From contig JBAZZY010000002.1 in the NCBI GenBank assembly GCA_041658565.1, forward strand, positions 62,001 through 126,000: a stretch of DNA of 64,000 nt. Reading direction: 5' to 3'. The translations under genes and the position numbers were made by a program. The notes below the pieces were generated by a model. It ran no database searches. It saw nothing but the letters and a program-made list of their open reading frames with translations, and was not told the DNA's origin. Position 1 is the first letter of the stretch, and the number at the start of each line of letters is the position of its first letter. The stretch is from Actinomycetota bacterium (GTDB lineage: Bacteria; Actinomycetota; AC-67). Below, piece after piece: positions 34,445 through 42,317 of this stretch.

Positions 34445-34714
34445 ATGAAGGCGACGAGATCACCCGAACTCCCGATGCCGATGGCGCCGCTGGTGCGTGC
34501 TGCGGTGGGCGAGATGGTTGAGGTCGCTCGGCTCACCGACTTGCTGGCGGGGCTGTTGTCGGCGGCAACCGGCGATTTTGGCGGAGACCGACGGCAAACA
34601 GCGTCGCGCAACATCGGGGAATTGCGACTGGCGAGCCAACGGGTGCGCGCCAGTGCCCGGGGGATCCTGGCTGAGTGGTACCCGGGTGTGGTCACCGACG
34701 AGGAGGGAAGATGA
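34445..34714 (+). CDS. Small helical protein of unknown function
   Basis: The 89-aa frame from the ATG at 34445 predicts two long helices (MAPLVRAAVGEMVEVARLTDL and NIGELRLASQRVRASARGIL). Its stop overlaps the next start as ATGA, so it is coupled to the small protein at 34711. It is not obviously similar to the paralogous pair. No domain is recognised. A role as a signalling accessory is inferred only from location. Confidence 0.55.
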   Translation: MKATRSPELPMPMAPLVRAAVGEMVEVARLTDLLAGLLSAATGDFGGDRRQTASRNIGELRLASQRVRASARGILAEWYPGVVTDEEGR

Positions 34715-35091
34715 CGCGTTCGAACGTGGTTGCGCTGGGAGTGCCCGCAGGCATCGCCGCGGTCGGTTCACGGTCACTTGACGGAGGGGTCTTCCCCTCT
34801 CTTCCGTCGCAGGAATTCGTCGCCGCTTCCGCGTGGGACCCCACCATCCGCGATGAGTCGGTCGTGCGCGCCGCCGCGGCGCTTCGCGCCGCGGCGGCGG
34901 TCCTCGCGCGCCGATGGGAGAAGCTCACCCCCGATCGCCGCTTGCGGGCCCTAGCGTTGCTGGAATCCGCGGCTGCGCGAATGGAGGAAGCGGTGACGGG
35001 AGAAGCAGGGTTGTCGGATCCTCTGACTCGAGGTCTCCGCGCCGCCGACAAAGGGGACGTTGACATGCCCGTCGAAGAGATGGGACCGTAG
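34711..35091 (+). CDS. Small helical protein, copy 2 of a family paired with response regulators
   Basis: The 126-aa product starts at ATG after GAGGAGGGA, overlapping the previous stop. It shares the order VVALGV, DGGVFPSLP, RAAAALRAAAAVLARRW, RALALLESAAARMEE with the protein at 33243. Both sit just after a gene of the same island. The DNA encoding the DGGV segment is almost identical in the two (GACGGAGGGGTCT), consistent with duplication. The C-terminus is acidic and extended compared with copy 1. Function unknown. Confidence 0.7.
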   Translation: MTRSNVVALGVPAGIAAVGSRSLDGGVFPSLPSQEFVAASAWDPTIRDESVVRAAAALRAAAAVLARRWEKLTPDRRLRALALLESAAARMEEAVTGEAGLSDPLTRGLRAADKGDVDMPVEEMGP

Positions 35092-35137
35092 GAGTCGCCG
35101 TACAGGCGGCAAGCCGCCACGGGGGAGAGAATCGGGA

Positions 35138-35656
35138 ATGGCAGCATTCGTCGCAGTTGCTGAGGATGGACGGGGTTCGTCGCCCCGCGGCGTGGGGCGG
35201 CGGCAGCGACAGGGCACCCCCCGTGCCCATGCCGACGTCGCGCCGCCGCCCACGGTCCTTCTGGTGGAGGACGACTTGCTCGGACGGGTTGCGCTGCGCG
35301 AAGCGTTGCTCGCAAAGGGGTTTGCCGTCGTCGAAGCCGGGACCGCGCGCGCTGCCTTCGACGCAATCGCGAACTACCGCCTCGACTCGGTTGTTCTCGA
35401 TATACAGCTCCCGGATGTCAGTGGAATCGAGGTCTTGCGACGGATGAAGCAGACGCCGGACACGCGGGGTATTCCCGTCGTCGTTCTGACGGCGTTCGGA
35501 ACTCACCCGGAGAAGGAGCACGCCGTGCGAGAGGGCTGCGACGCATTCGTGGTTAAGCCGCCGAACCTCGGCGAGTTGATTGACCTGTTGCGCGAATTCG
35601 GCCACAGGCCTCCGGACTTGCGCGTCGTCGATCCCTCCGACGGGGATGATTTGTGA
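35138..35656 (+). CDS. Stand-alone receiver (REC) domain protein
   Basis: The 172-aa protein has an N-terminal low-complexity stretch of about 45 residues. A receiver domain follows: TVLLVEDDLLGRVALREALL, phosphoacceptor Asp in VVLDIQLPDVSG, Thr in VVVLTAFG, Lys in FVVKPPN. There is no output domain, so it probably relays phosphate or binds a partner. The start at 35138 has GGGGGAGA about 10 bases upstream. Its stop overlaps the hybrid kinase start as GTGA. Confidence 0.85.
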   Translation: MAAFVAVAEDGRGSSPRGVGRRQRQGTPRAHADVAPPPTVLLVEDDLLGRVALREALLAKGFAVVEAGTARAAFDAIANYRLDSVVLDIQLPDVSGIEVLRRMKQTPDTRGIPVVVLTAFGTHPEKEHAVREGCDAFVVKPPNLGELIDLLREFGHRPPDLRVVDPSDGDDL

Positions 35657-37968
35657 GGATGCCGCGTTCGGGGGGCACTGTTCGCGCCACGGTCGCGAAC
35701 GCTCCGATCAAGTGGAAGATCCTCACGCCGTTCGCGCTCTTGTCGTTGACGTTTGGAGGAATGGGCGCGTTCGTCTTGTCGAGCGGAGTTGCCGCCGAGT
35801 CTCGCGCGCGCCAAACCACCGGGTTGCGTGACGCTTCGGCCGTCGCGAGCAACAGGTTCGAGTCCCGGGTTACCGCGCTGGCCACGTCGGCGCGTCAAGC
35901 CGCGTTCACCGAGGGGCTCGCGGACGCCGTTTCGCGCGGGGACATCGCGAACGTGCGCCGGCTGCTGTTGCCGCTCGCTTCCGGAATGAAGGACACACGG
36001 GCCGTGGTTTCCGATCGGCGAGGCAGGGGGCTCGTCGACGTGGTCACGGATTTCGCCATGGAATCGATCGTCACCGCCGGCACCGATTGGGGAGGGGTCG
36101 AGGCAGTTCGCGCAGCCGCCCGCGGGAAGGACGCCGGTGCGGCCGCGGCGCAGTTCGTCGTTCAAGAGGGAACGCCGTACGTCGTCGTCGCCATGCCGAT
36201 CCAGCAGTCGGGTCGGACCGTGGTTGGCGTGGTGCTCTTCGCCGAGACGCTCCGGCCGATCCTGGACGTGTTGGAGTCTCTCACGAAGTCGCAACTGGGT
36301 TTGGTGGATTCGGCCGGCCGGGTCCTCGCCGGCAGAGAGATGTCGGTCCCGGCTTCGAAGGTCTCCGGCGTCGCGCAGGTTAGAGGTCGGATGGATGGGG
36401 TCGCCGTAGAAGTCCTGACGGTTCCGGTGACGCTGCGTGGGCGAAGGGCGGCGACGTTGAGGGTGGCGTCGCCCGTGGTGTCGCGGTTCGGAGTTCTCGG
36501 AGACGATGGGGTCAAGATCGGACTCATCACGATGGCGCTGTTGATGGCAGTGTTCGTCGTAGGGGTATGGGTGTCGGGGCTTATCTCCAAGCCGCTTGGG
36601 CACTTGGTCGAGAGCACGCGCGCGCTGCGCCGGGGTGATTTCTCTCACCGCGCGCATCTTGAGGGCACCGACGAAGTCGGCGAACTCGCCGAGTCGTTTA
36701 ACCGGATGGCGGAGGATCTCGAGGCGTCGCACCGCGACCTAGAGCAACGGGTGGAGAACCGTACGCACGAGCTTGAAGAAGCTCTCGTGGTCCTTGACCA
36801 CACAAACGCCGAACTGACCCAGGCGAACGACGCGAAGTCGCTGTTCCTGGCGAATGTCTCGCATGAACTTCGGACGCCGCTCAGCGGCATCCTCATCGCT
36901 TCGGAGATGCTGCATGATCCGGCGTTCGGCATGTTTTCCGAGGAGAAGGTCCGCGATCTCGGCGGCAAGATCCTGTCGAGCGGTCGCCACTTGTTGGCGC
37001 TCATCGATGACTTGCTCGACCTTTCGCGCATCGAGGCGGGACGGCTGGAACTGCGACCTCAACCCGTGGATGTGGCCTTGCTTTTGGACGATCTGCGCTT
37101 GACGATCGAGCCGGCGGCAGCCGAGAAGCGCGTGAAGGTGGACATCCCGTCCGGGGGCGATTGCCGGATCTACGCCGATCCTGTTCGCGCACTCCAGGTT
37201 CTCTTCAACTTGGCGTCGAACGCGGTGAAGTTCACGCCGTCGGGGGGCCGGGTTTGGCTGGAGGTGACTAAGTCGAAGGGTGACGTGGCAATCGCGGTGC
37301 ACGACACGGGCATCGGGATCGCGCGGCGGGATCTTGTTCGCATTTTCGAGCCCTTCGAACAGGTGTCGGATCGGCGCATGGGCGGCGCGGGCCTTGGGCT
37401 GGCGGTGTCGAAGCGAATCGTCGATCTACACGGCGGTAGCATCAAGGTGTCGAGCGTGCCGGGCAAGGGCAGTCGGTTCACGGCAGTGTTCTCAGCCGCG
37501 GATCCGGGCGCCGCGCGCCCGGCCGTGATCGGAAACGGAGACGTTGCCGAGGCGGTTCGCCCTGCGCGCGTCCTGGTCGTCGAGGACGACCCGGTGACGC
37601 AGGATCTCGTCTACAGGGCGCTGTGTAGCGGCGGGCACCACGTGGATCGAGCGGCGTCGGTGCGCGAGGCTATCTCCCGGGTTCGCGCGAGGAAGCCGGA
37701 CGTCGTGCTGCTGGATGTGCGCCTGGGCAAGGACAACGGACTGGACGTCGTCCCGTGGTTGCGGTCGAGGCCGGCGACGGCCGGCATGCAGGTGATCGTG
37801 CTGAGCGCGCACGGCATGCCGGGGGACATCGACCGGGCCATGGCCGCAGGGTGCGACGACTACTTGGTGAAGCCGGTCGCCGCGAAGACGCTGCTCGCCA
37901 AGATCGCGGCCGTCATGGACGCGCGGGAACCAAAGGCCGGGGAAGTCCGGAAGGCGGGACGAGGGTGA
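35653..37968 (+). CDS. Hybrid sensor histidine kinase (sensor-HAMP-HisKA-HATPase-REC)
   Basis: The 771-aa protein has an N-terminal helix (FALLSLTFGGMGAFVLS), an extracytoplasmic sensor of about 230 residues (Cache-like by position) and a second helix (IGLITMALLMAVFVVGVWVSG). A HAMP (ISKPLGHLVESTRALRRGDF) and a coiled coil follow. Then comes HisKA with phospho-His H404 (NVSHELRTPLSG), an ATPase with N-box NLASNAVKFTPSGG, DTGIGIA and GAGLGLAVSK, and a C-terminal receiver with D688 (VVLLDVRLG). Start and stop overlap both neighbours (GTGA). It likely feeds the receiver-only protein and the LuxR-type regulators of the island through phosphorelay. The ligand is unknown. Confidence 0.93.
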   Translation: MRMPRSGGTVRATVANAPIKWKILTPFALLSLTFGGMGAFVLSSGVAAESRARQTTGLRDASAVASNRFESRVTALATSARQAAFTEGLADAVSRGDIANVRRLLLPLASGMKDTRAVVSDRRGRGLVDVVTDFAMESIVTAGTDWGGVEAVRAAARGKDAGAAAAQFVVQEGTPYVVVAMPIQQSGRTVVGVVLFAETLRPILDVLESLTKSQLGLVDSAGRVLAGREMSVPASKVSGVAQVRGRMDGVAVEVLTVPVTLRGRRAATLRVASPVVSRFGVLGDDGVKIGLITMALLMAVFVVGVWVSGLISKPLGHLVESTRALRRGDFSHRAHLEGTDEVGELAESFNRMAEDLEASHRDLEQRVENRTHELEEALVVLDHTNAELTQANDAKSLFLANVSHELRTPLSGILIASEMLHDPAFGMFSEEKVRDLGGKILSSGRHLLALIDDLLDLSRIEAGRLELRPQPVDVALLLDDLRLTIEPAAAEKRVKVDIPSGGDCRIYADPVRALQVLFNLASNAVKFTPSGGRVWLEVTKSKGDVAIAVHDTGIGIARRDLVRIFEPFEQVSDRRMGGAGLGLAVSKRIVDLHGGSIKVSSVPGKGSRFTAVFSAADPGAARPAVIGNGDVAEAVRPARVLVVEDDPVTQDLVYRALCSGGHHVDRAASVREAISRVRARKPDVVLLDVRLGKDNGLDVVPWLRSRPATAGMQVIVLSAHGMPGDIDRAMAAGCDDYLVKPVAAKTLLAKIAAVMDAREPKAGEVRKAGRG

Positions 37969-38753
37969 GACTGCGTGCGGGGGGCGCCGCCGCGACGGGC
38001 GTCTGGTTGGTGGTTGCGGGGCTGACAACCGCGATGTCGATGATCCTGGCCGCGACCGGAGGTCCGGGATTACGCGTCATTGGGCCCGTCGCGGAGGTAG
38101 GTCGGGCGCTGGAGGGCCTCGGGGCCGGTCGCATTCTGATGTTTGCTCCGGTAAGTCCACGGATTCTGGACGACATCGTTGGAGTCGACACGGCAGGGCG
38201 CCTGCTCGCCGATTCGCGATCGGGTGATTCCTCCGGCGGGACGTCGCCGCGTCCCTCGCCGAAGCCGCCTCCGAATACCCCCAGTAGTCCCCCGAGGCTC
38301 TCGGAGCAGATCACTTCTCAGCCAAAGTTACGCATCACCATGTCGGTGGACAAGTCTCGGGCTCAGGTCGCCGACACGCTGACGTACACAATCGTCGTGA
38401 CCAACGTCGGGCGAGGGATCGCACGCCAGGTATCGATCTCGTCGCATGTCCCGGCGCACACGCGGTTCGTGTCGGACGATACTTGCGGCGACCGGCCGGT
38501 GGCCGTGCGCGTAACGACGGATTCGAGTCAGGTACTTTGCTACGGGTTGCGGATTGAGTCCCCGACAAGTCCGTCGGCGGACTACAGCATTGGTGAGGCG
38601 ATGCTTGGCCCGGGCCGGAGCGTGCGCAGGGTCTTCACTGTCCTCATCGAGGCGCAGACTCCGCAGGGAACGGTGATTCGCAATATCGCCCACGTGCAGA
38701 GCGTAGGAGTTCCGGCCAAGGATTCGAACGAGGTGTCCACGGTCGTCGGATAG
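37965..38753 (+). CDS. DUF11-like surface protein with N-terminal membrane anchor
   Basis: The 262-aa protein starts at GTG overlapping the kinase stop (GTGA). It has a hydrophobic segment (GVWLVVAGLTTAMSMILAAT). A Pro/Ser-rich linker follows (SPRPSPKPPPNTPSSPP), then a beta-sandwich with LTYTIVVTNVGRGIARQVSI, the typical DUF11/CARDB opening. It ends in ...IAHVQSVGVPAKDSNEVSTV. It is translationally coupled to the hybrid kinase, so it may be a surface partner or target of that sensor. Confidence 0.7.
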   Translation: MRLRAGGAAATGVWLVVAGLTTAMSMILAATGGPGLRVIGPVAEVGRALEGLGAGRILMFAPVSPRILDDIVGVDTAGRLLADSRSGDSSGGTSPRPSPKPPPNTPSSPPRLSEQITSQPKLRITMSVDKSRAQVADTLTYTIVVTNVGRGIARQVSISSHVPAHTRFVSDDTCGDRPVAVRVTTDSSQVLCYGLRIESPTSPSADYSIGEAMLGPGRSVRRVFTVLIEAQTPQGTVIRNIAHVQSVGVPAKDSNEVSTVVG

Positions 38754-38843
38754 TTCCGACGAGCGGCCCGCTTGCCGTTCCGCAGTGTCGTTGCGCCGCT
38801 AGGATTCCCGGATCGTCGGCGTCCGGTAACGCGGGGAGGCACG

Positions 38844-40034
38844 GTGGATCTCGAAAGCACGTACTCGGCGCACAATTACGCGCCACTGCCGGTGACGATC
38901 GCCCGCGGTGAGGGCGCGTGGGTCGAGGATGAAGCTGGGAACCGTTACCTGGACCTGCTTTCGGCCTATTCCGCACTCAATTTCGGACATCGTCATCCCC
39001 GTTTGGTGGAAGCGACGCGGCGTCAACTCGACCGAGTCACGCTGACCAGTCGCGCGTTTCGCAATGATCAACTCGGCGCGTTCTGCAGGGACCTCGCGAC
39101 CCTGTGCGCGATGGACGCCGTGCTTCCGATGAACACCGGAGCAGAGGGCGTTGAAACGGCAATAAAGGCCGCGCGCCGCTGGGGGTACGAGGTCAAGGGG
39201 GTGCCGGCCGATCGAGCGAAGGTGATCGTGTTCGAGAACAACTTCCACGGGCGAACGACAACCATTGTTGGATTCTCGACAGATCCTCTCGCCCGCGAGG
39301 GGTTCGGCCCCTACGGCACCGGGTTCACGACCGTGAAGTTTGGGGACTCCGGCGCGCTGGAGGATGCGCTGGATGAGGAGACTGTGGCGGTGCTGATCGA
39401 GCCCATTCAGGGGGAGGCCGGCGTTGTGGTTCCGCCCGACGGATATCTGCGCGAGGTGCGAGAGGCGTGTACCGCTTCGAACGCATTGATGATTGCGGAC
39501 GAGATTCAGTCCGGTCTCGGCCGGACCGGACTCACCTTTGCCTGCGAGCACGAGGGTGTGCGGCCGGATGTATACATCCTGGGCAAGGCGCTGGGGGGCG
39601 GGATCATGCCGCTGTCCGCGGTTGTTGCCGACTGGAGTGTGCTTGGGGTCTTCACCCCCGGGTCGCACGGATCTACGTTCGGAGGGAATCCGCTGGCGTG
39701 CGCGATCGGGCGCGAGGTCATCGCGATGCTTTCGACGGGGGAGTACCAGCAGCGAGCGGCGCATCTCGGCGCGCGCCTGCTTGCTCGCCTGGGGGAGTTG
39801 GTCGGGCGAGGGATTACCGAGGTGCGCGGCCGGGGCTTGTGGGCAGGGATAGACGTCGACCTTCCCGGGCAGTCGGCGCGCGCGGTGTGCGAGCAGCTGC
39901 TGGGAAAGGGTGTTCTCGCCAAGGACACGCACGGTCGCACTATCCGGATCGCCCCGCCGCTTGTCATTGAAGAAGCGGATCTGGACTGGGCGGTGGACCG
40001 AATCGCCGAGACGCTCGGCGAGATGACGAAGTAG
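38844..40034 (+). CDS. rocD: Ornithine aminotransferase (ornithine-oxo-acid transaminase)
   Basis: The 396-aa class III aminotransferase starts at GTG with GGGAGG upstream. It matches ornithine aminotransferase in length and motifs: SAYSALNFGHRHP, MNTGAEGVETAIKAARRWGY, ENNFHGRTTTIVGFSTD, IEPIQGEAGVVVP, DEIQSGLGRTG, Schiff-base Lys in ILGKALGGGIMP, and HGSTFGGNPLACA. It converts ornithine and 2-oxoglutarate to glutamate semialdehyde and glutamate, linking arginine and proline metabolism. It is convergent with the predicted selenoprotein gene, with only 6 bases between stops. Confidence 0.93.
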   Translation: MDLESTYSAHNYAPLPVTIARGEGAWVEDEAGNRYLDLLSAYSALNFGHRHPRLVEATRRQLDRVTLTSRAFRNDQLGAFCRDLATLCAMDAVLPMNTGAEGVETAIKAARRWGYEVKGVPADRAKVIVFENNFHGRTTTIVGFSTDPLAREGFGPYGTGFTTVKFGDSGALEDALDEETVAVLIEPIQGEAGVVVPPDGYLREVREACTASNALMIADEIQSGLGRTGLTFACEHEGVRPDVYILGKALGGGIMPLSAVVADWSVLGVFTPGSHGSTFGGNPLACAIGREVIAMLSTGEYQQRAAHLGARLLARLGELVGRGITEVRGRGLWAGIDVDLPGQSARAVCEQLLGKGVLAKDTHGRTIRIAPPLVIEEADLDWAVDRIAETLGEMTK

Positions 40035-40040
40035 CGTTGG

Positions 40041-40907
40041 TTACGGGGACCCAGAGCGGCGTAGTTCCGCTTCGCGCCGACGCTGCTCTTTCAACGCTGC
40101 GATGATCGGCGAGGGTTCGGGAGGATGCCAGTCGGCGTCGCCCTCCCATCGAGGCTTGTCGAGGTCCACCACGGTTTCGGGGCCGCTCGCCGACTCCAGC
40201 AGGGACAGCGCCGCAGCCACGATCGCGGTTTGTTCGTCGGAGTTGCGTGCGTGCCCGCATGTGTGACCGAACGGCATGTCGACGCCGAGCGCGCGCGGGA
40301 CTCCGGCACGGCGTGCCATGTCCGGCATCATCGTGATGGAAACCGTCGCAATGCCGGCTTCCTCGATCATTCGCTGAATCGCGCACACGGCGCGACAGCA
40401 GTCCGGTCAGGCGGGGGTGAGCAGCGCCGCGTCAACGGCGTCACGGCGAAGCTGTTGCACTACTTGGGGGACGTACCTCTCGACTTGCTCGTGCTGGTCC
40501 AGTTGGAAGCCCATGAAGGAGTAGTGGGTTGGGGCGACCGCGCCGATGCGTCCTGCGCGTTGTGCTTCGTGGAGTCGGTGGATCGGGAACACGCAGTTGA
40601 CGTCCTCGAGCGTGTCCGCGGTGTTGTAGTGCAGGTGCGAGGCGCCGATTTGATCCTGTCGGACCGACGCGGGGATCTCGCGGAATGACGGATCGCCCCA
40701 CGCCGGCTCGCGGCGCTCGCGGTCGAGGTCGAATGGAGGTTGCTCGTCGCGCAAGTGCAGACCCGCAGTCGTGACCAATGCCACCGAACAGTCCGCAAGG
40801 GGCTTCGACAGCGGAGAGAAGGGGATGATGCCGGGGCGCGCGACAGGCGCCGCTTGGAAGAACGCCGCCAGCGACCGCGGGAGAAACCGGTACGAATCCA
40901 CCGACAT
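40041..40907 (-). CDS. GrdB-family predicted selenoprotein (in-frame TGA read as selenocysteine)
   Basis: Two adjacent frames are one frame interrupted by a single TGA at 40409-40407. Joined, they give 288 residues with Sec at 167. The context is DAALLTPA-U-PDCCRAVC, where a UxxC (or CxxC) redox motif stands in the glycine/sarcosine/betaine reductase B (GRDB) family. The sequence on both sides of the TGA is protein-like and continuous (RRDAVDAALLTPA before; QRMIEEAGIATVSITMMPDM after). A 6-bp stem with a GU-containing loop follows at bacterial SECIS distance. Family members reduce C-N bonds or act as thiol/selenol oxidoreductases; this one is a short GrdB-like form without the GrdE part. No sel genes lie in the window. 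The alternative is a nonsense mutation or a recoded Cys position. Confidence 0.78.
40379..40409 (-). promoter_or_regulatory. Candidate bacterial SECIS element with the UGA codon
   Basis: After the UGA (40409-40407) come 11 bases, then UCGCGC (40395-40390), a loop CGUGU (40389-40385) and GCGCGA (40384-40379). The stem is perfect. The loop begins 18 bases after the UGA and contains GU, which fits the bacterial SECIS rules (apical loop with G/GU roughly 16-37 bases downstream). Confidence 0.65.
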
Positions 40908-41092
40908 TGTTGCAGCATATCCCCGGGCGGCGGGAAACCGCCGAATTCACCGCGTTTGCGACCGATCCATGCGCCGATTCCCCGGGACTGCTACTCTGAC
41001 GTCACGGACACCGTTGGGTGTCCTGTGAGGTTCGCTTCCCGCTCCTGCTTCCCTGGCGGCATCGGGTGTGTTGATACCTCCCGATGTTGAGA

Positions 41093-41108
41093 GCGGCCGC
41101 TTGGCCGC
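41093..41108 (+). promoter_or_regulatory. Hairpin just upstream of the DEAD-box helicase ribosome site
   Basis: GCGGCC-GCTT-GGCCGC is a perfect 6-bp hairpin ending 8 bases before the GGAG of the helicase gene. Helicase mRNAs often carry structured, temperature-responsive leaders, so this may modulate translation (inference). Confidence 0.4.
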
Positions 41109-41123
41109 CAAGTGAGGAGCTGT

Positions 41124-42317
41124 ATGTCTGAAACAACCTTTGTCGGCCTTGGCGTGTCCGCCGACGTTACCGCCGCGCTTGCCGCGCGCGGTATTGATGC
41201 ACCGTTCGAGATCCAAACTATGGTCATGGCCGACGCCCTCGCGGGTCGCGACATTCTTGCGAAGTCGCGGACCGGGTCCGGCAAGACCCTGGCGTTCGCT
41301 CTCCCAATCGTGGAACGGCTGGATGCCGCGTCAAAGACACCGGCTGCGCTTGTGCTGGTCCCCACGCGCGAGCTGGCCTCGCAGGTCGCCGGCGAGTTTG
41401 CCGACATTGCGCGCGCCAAGGGCTTGCGTGTTGCCACGGCGTACGGCGGCGTCGCGATTCAGGCGCAGGCGCGGCTTGCGGCGCGCGCGCACATCTTGAT
41501 CGCGACTCCGGGCAGGCTGACTGACCTCGCATCGCGCAACGCGATTCGGCTCGACGGGATCAGCGTGCTCGTGCTCGACGAGGCCGATCGCATGCTGGAC
41601 ATGGGCTTCTTGCCGCAGGTTGATCGAATCGTGACGCGCATTCCCTCCGAGCGTCAGACCATGTTCTTCTCGGCCACGCTTGACGGAGAGGTCGGTCGTA
41701 TCGCGAAGAGCTACACGCACGAGCCCGTCTTGCACGAAGTCGCCGCTCCGACGCAGACGGTAGATGAAGTCGAACACCGCTTCATTCCGGTTGCCCCGCA
41801 TGACAAGATCGGTGCCCTGGTGGATTTGCTCGGGGCCGAGCGGGGTTTGGCTTTGGTTTTTGTCCGCACGAAGCGCGGCGTCGATCGCTTGGCCGAGAAA
41901 CTCCTGTCGCATGGCGTGCGCGCGGTTGCGATGCACGGCGACATGACGCAGGCCGCTCGCGAGCGCTCGCTGGCACAGTTCGAAGCGGGTAAGGCCGACA
42001 CGCTGGTTGCGACCGATGTGGCGGCGCGCGGACTCGACCTGGACGAGATCACTCACGTGATCAACTTCGATCCGCCTTCGGACTCGAAGGACTACGTTCA
42101 CCGCGTCGGGCGGACGGCGCGCGCCGGCCGGACCGGCACGGGCGTCACGTTCGTGCTGCCGGATCAGGCTGGGGACATCGGCCGCATGGCGGCGCGCTTG
42201 GACCTGGACGAGCACTTCGAGCGCGAAGGTATGAAGGTTCCGCCGCCGCGCTTGGCGTATGCGGCTCCGCGCAAGCGAAACTCGCTGCTCGGTCGTCGCC
42301 CGCGTCGGCGTTTCTAG
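41124..42317 (+). CDS. DEAD-box ATP-dependent RNA helicase
   Basis: The 397-aa protein has the full motif set: Q motif PFEIQTMVMADALAGRD, motif I AKSRTGSGKT, Ia PTREL, Ib TPGRL, II LDEADRML, III SAT, IV VFVRTKRG, V ATDVAARGLDL and VI HRVGRTARAG. It ends in a short basic tail (RKRNSLLGRRPRRRF) typical of cold-shock or ribosome-assembly helicases. The ATG at 41124 follows GAGGAG. Its stop shares a CTAG with the stop of the convergent kinase. Confidence 0.95.
   Translation: MSETTFVGLGVSADVTAALAARGIDAPFEIQTMVMADALAGRDILAKSRTGSGKTLAFALPIVERLDAASKTPAALVLVPTRELASQVAGEFADIARAKGLRVATAYGGVAIQAQARLAARAHILIATPGRLTDLASRNAIRLDGISVLVLDEADRMLDMGFLPQVDRIVTRIPSERQTMFFSATLDGEVGRIAKSYTHEPVLHEVAAPTQTVDEVEHRFIPVAPHDKIGALVDLLGAERGLALVFVRTKRGVDRLAEKLLSHGVRAVAMHGDMTQAARERSLAQFEAGKADTLVATDVAARGLDLDEITHVINFDPPSDSKDYVHRVGRTARAGRTGTGVTFVLPDQAGDIGRMAARLDLDEHFEREGMKVPPPRLAYAAPRKRNSLLGRRPRRRF

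Noticed and set aside
40041..40409. The downstream half of the GrdB-like gene as a separate small gene starting at 40388
   Set aside because: It is in the same phase as the upstream half, lacks a ribosome site, and the protein sequence reads through the TGA without a break.
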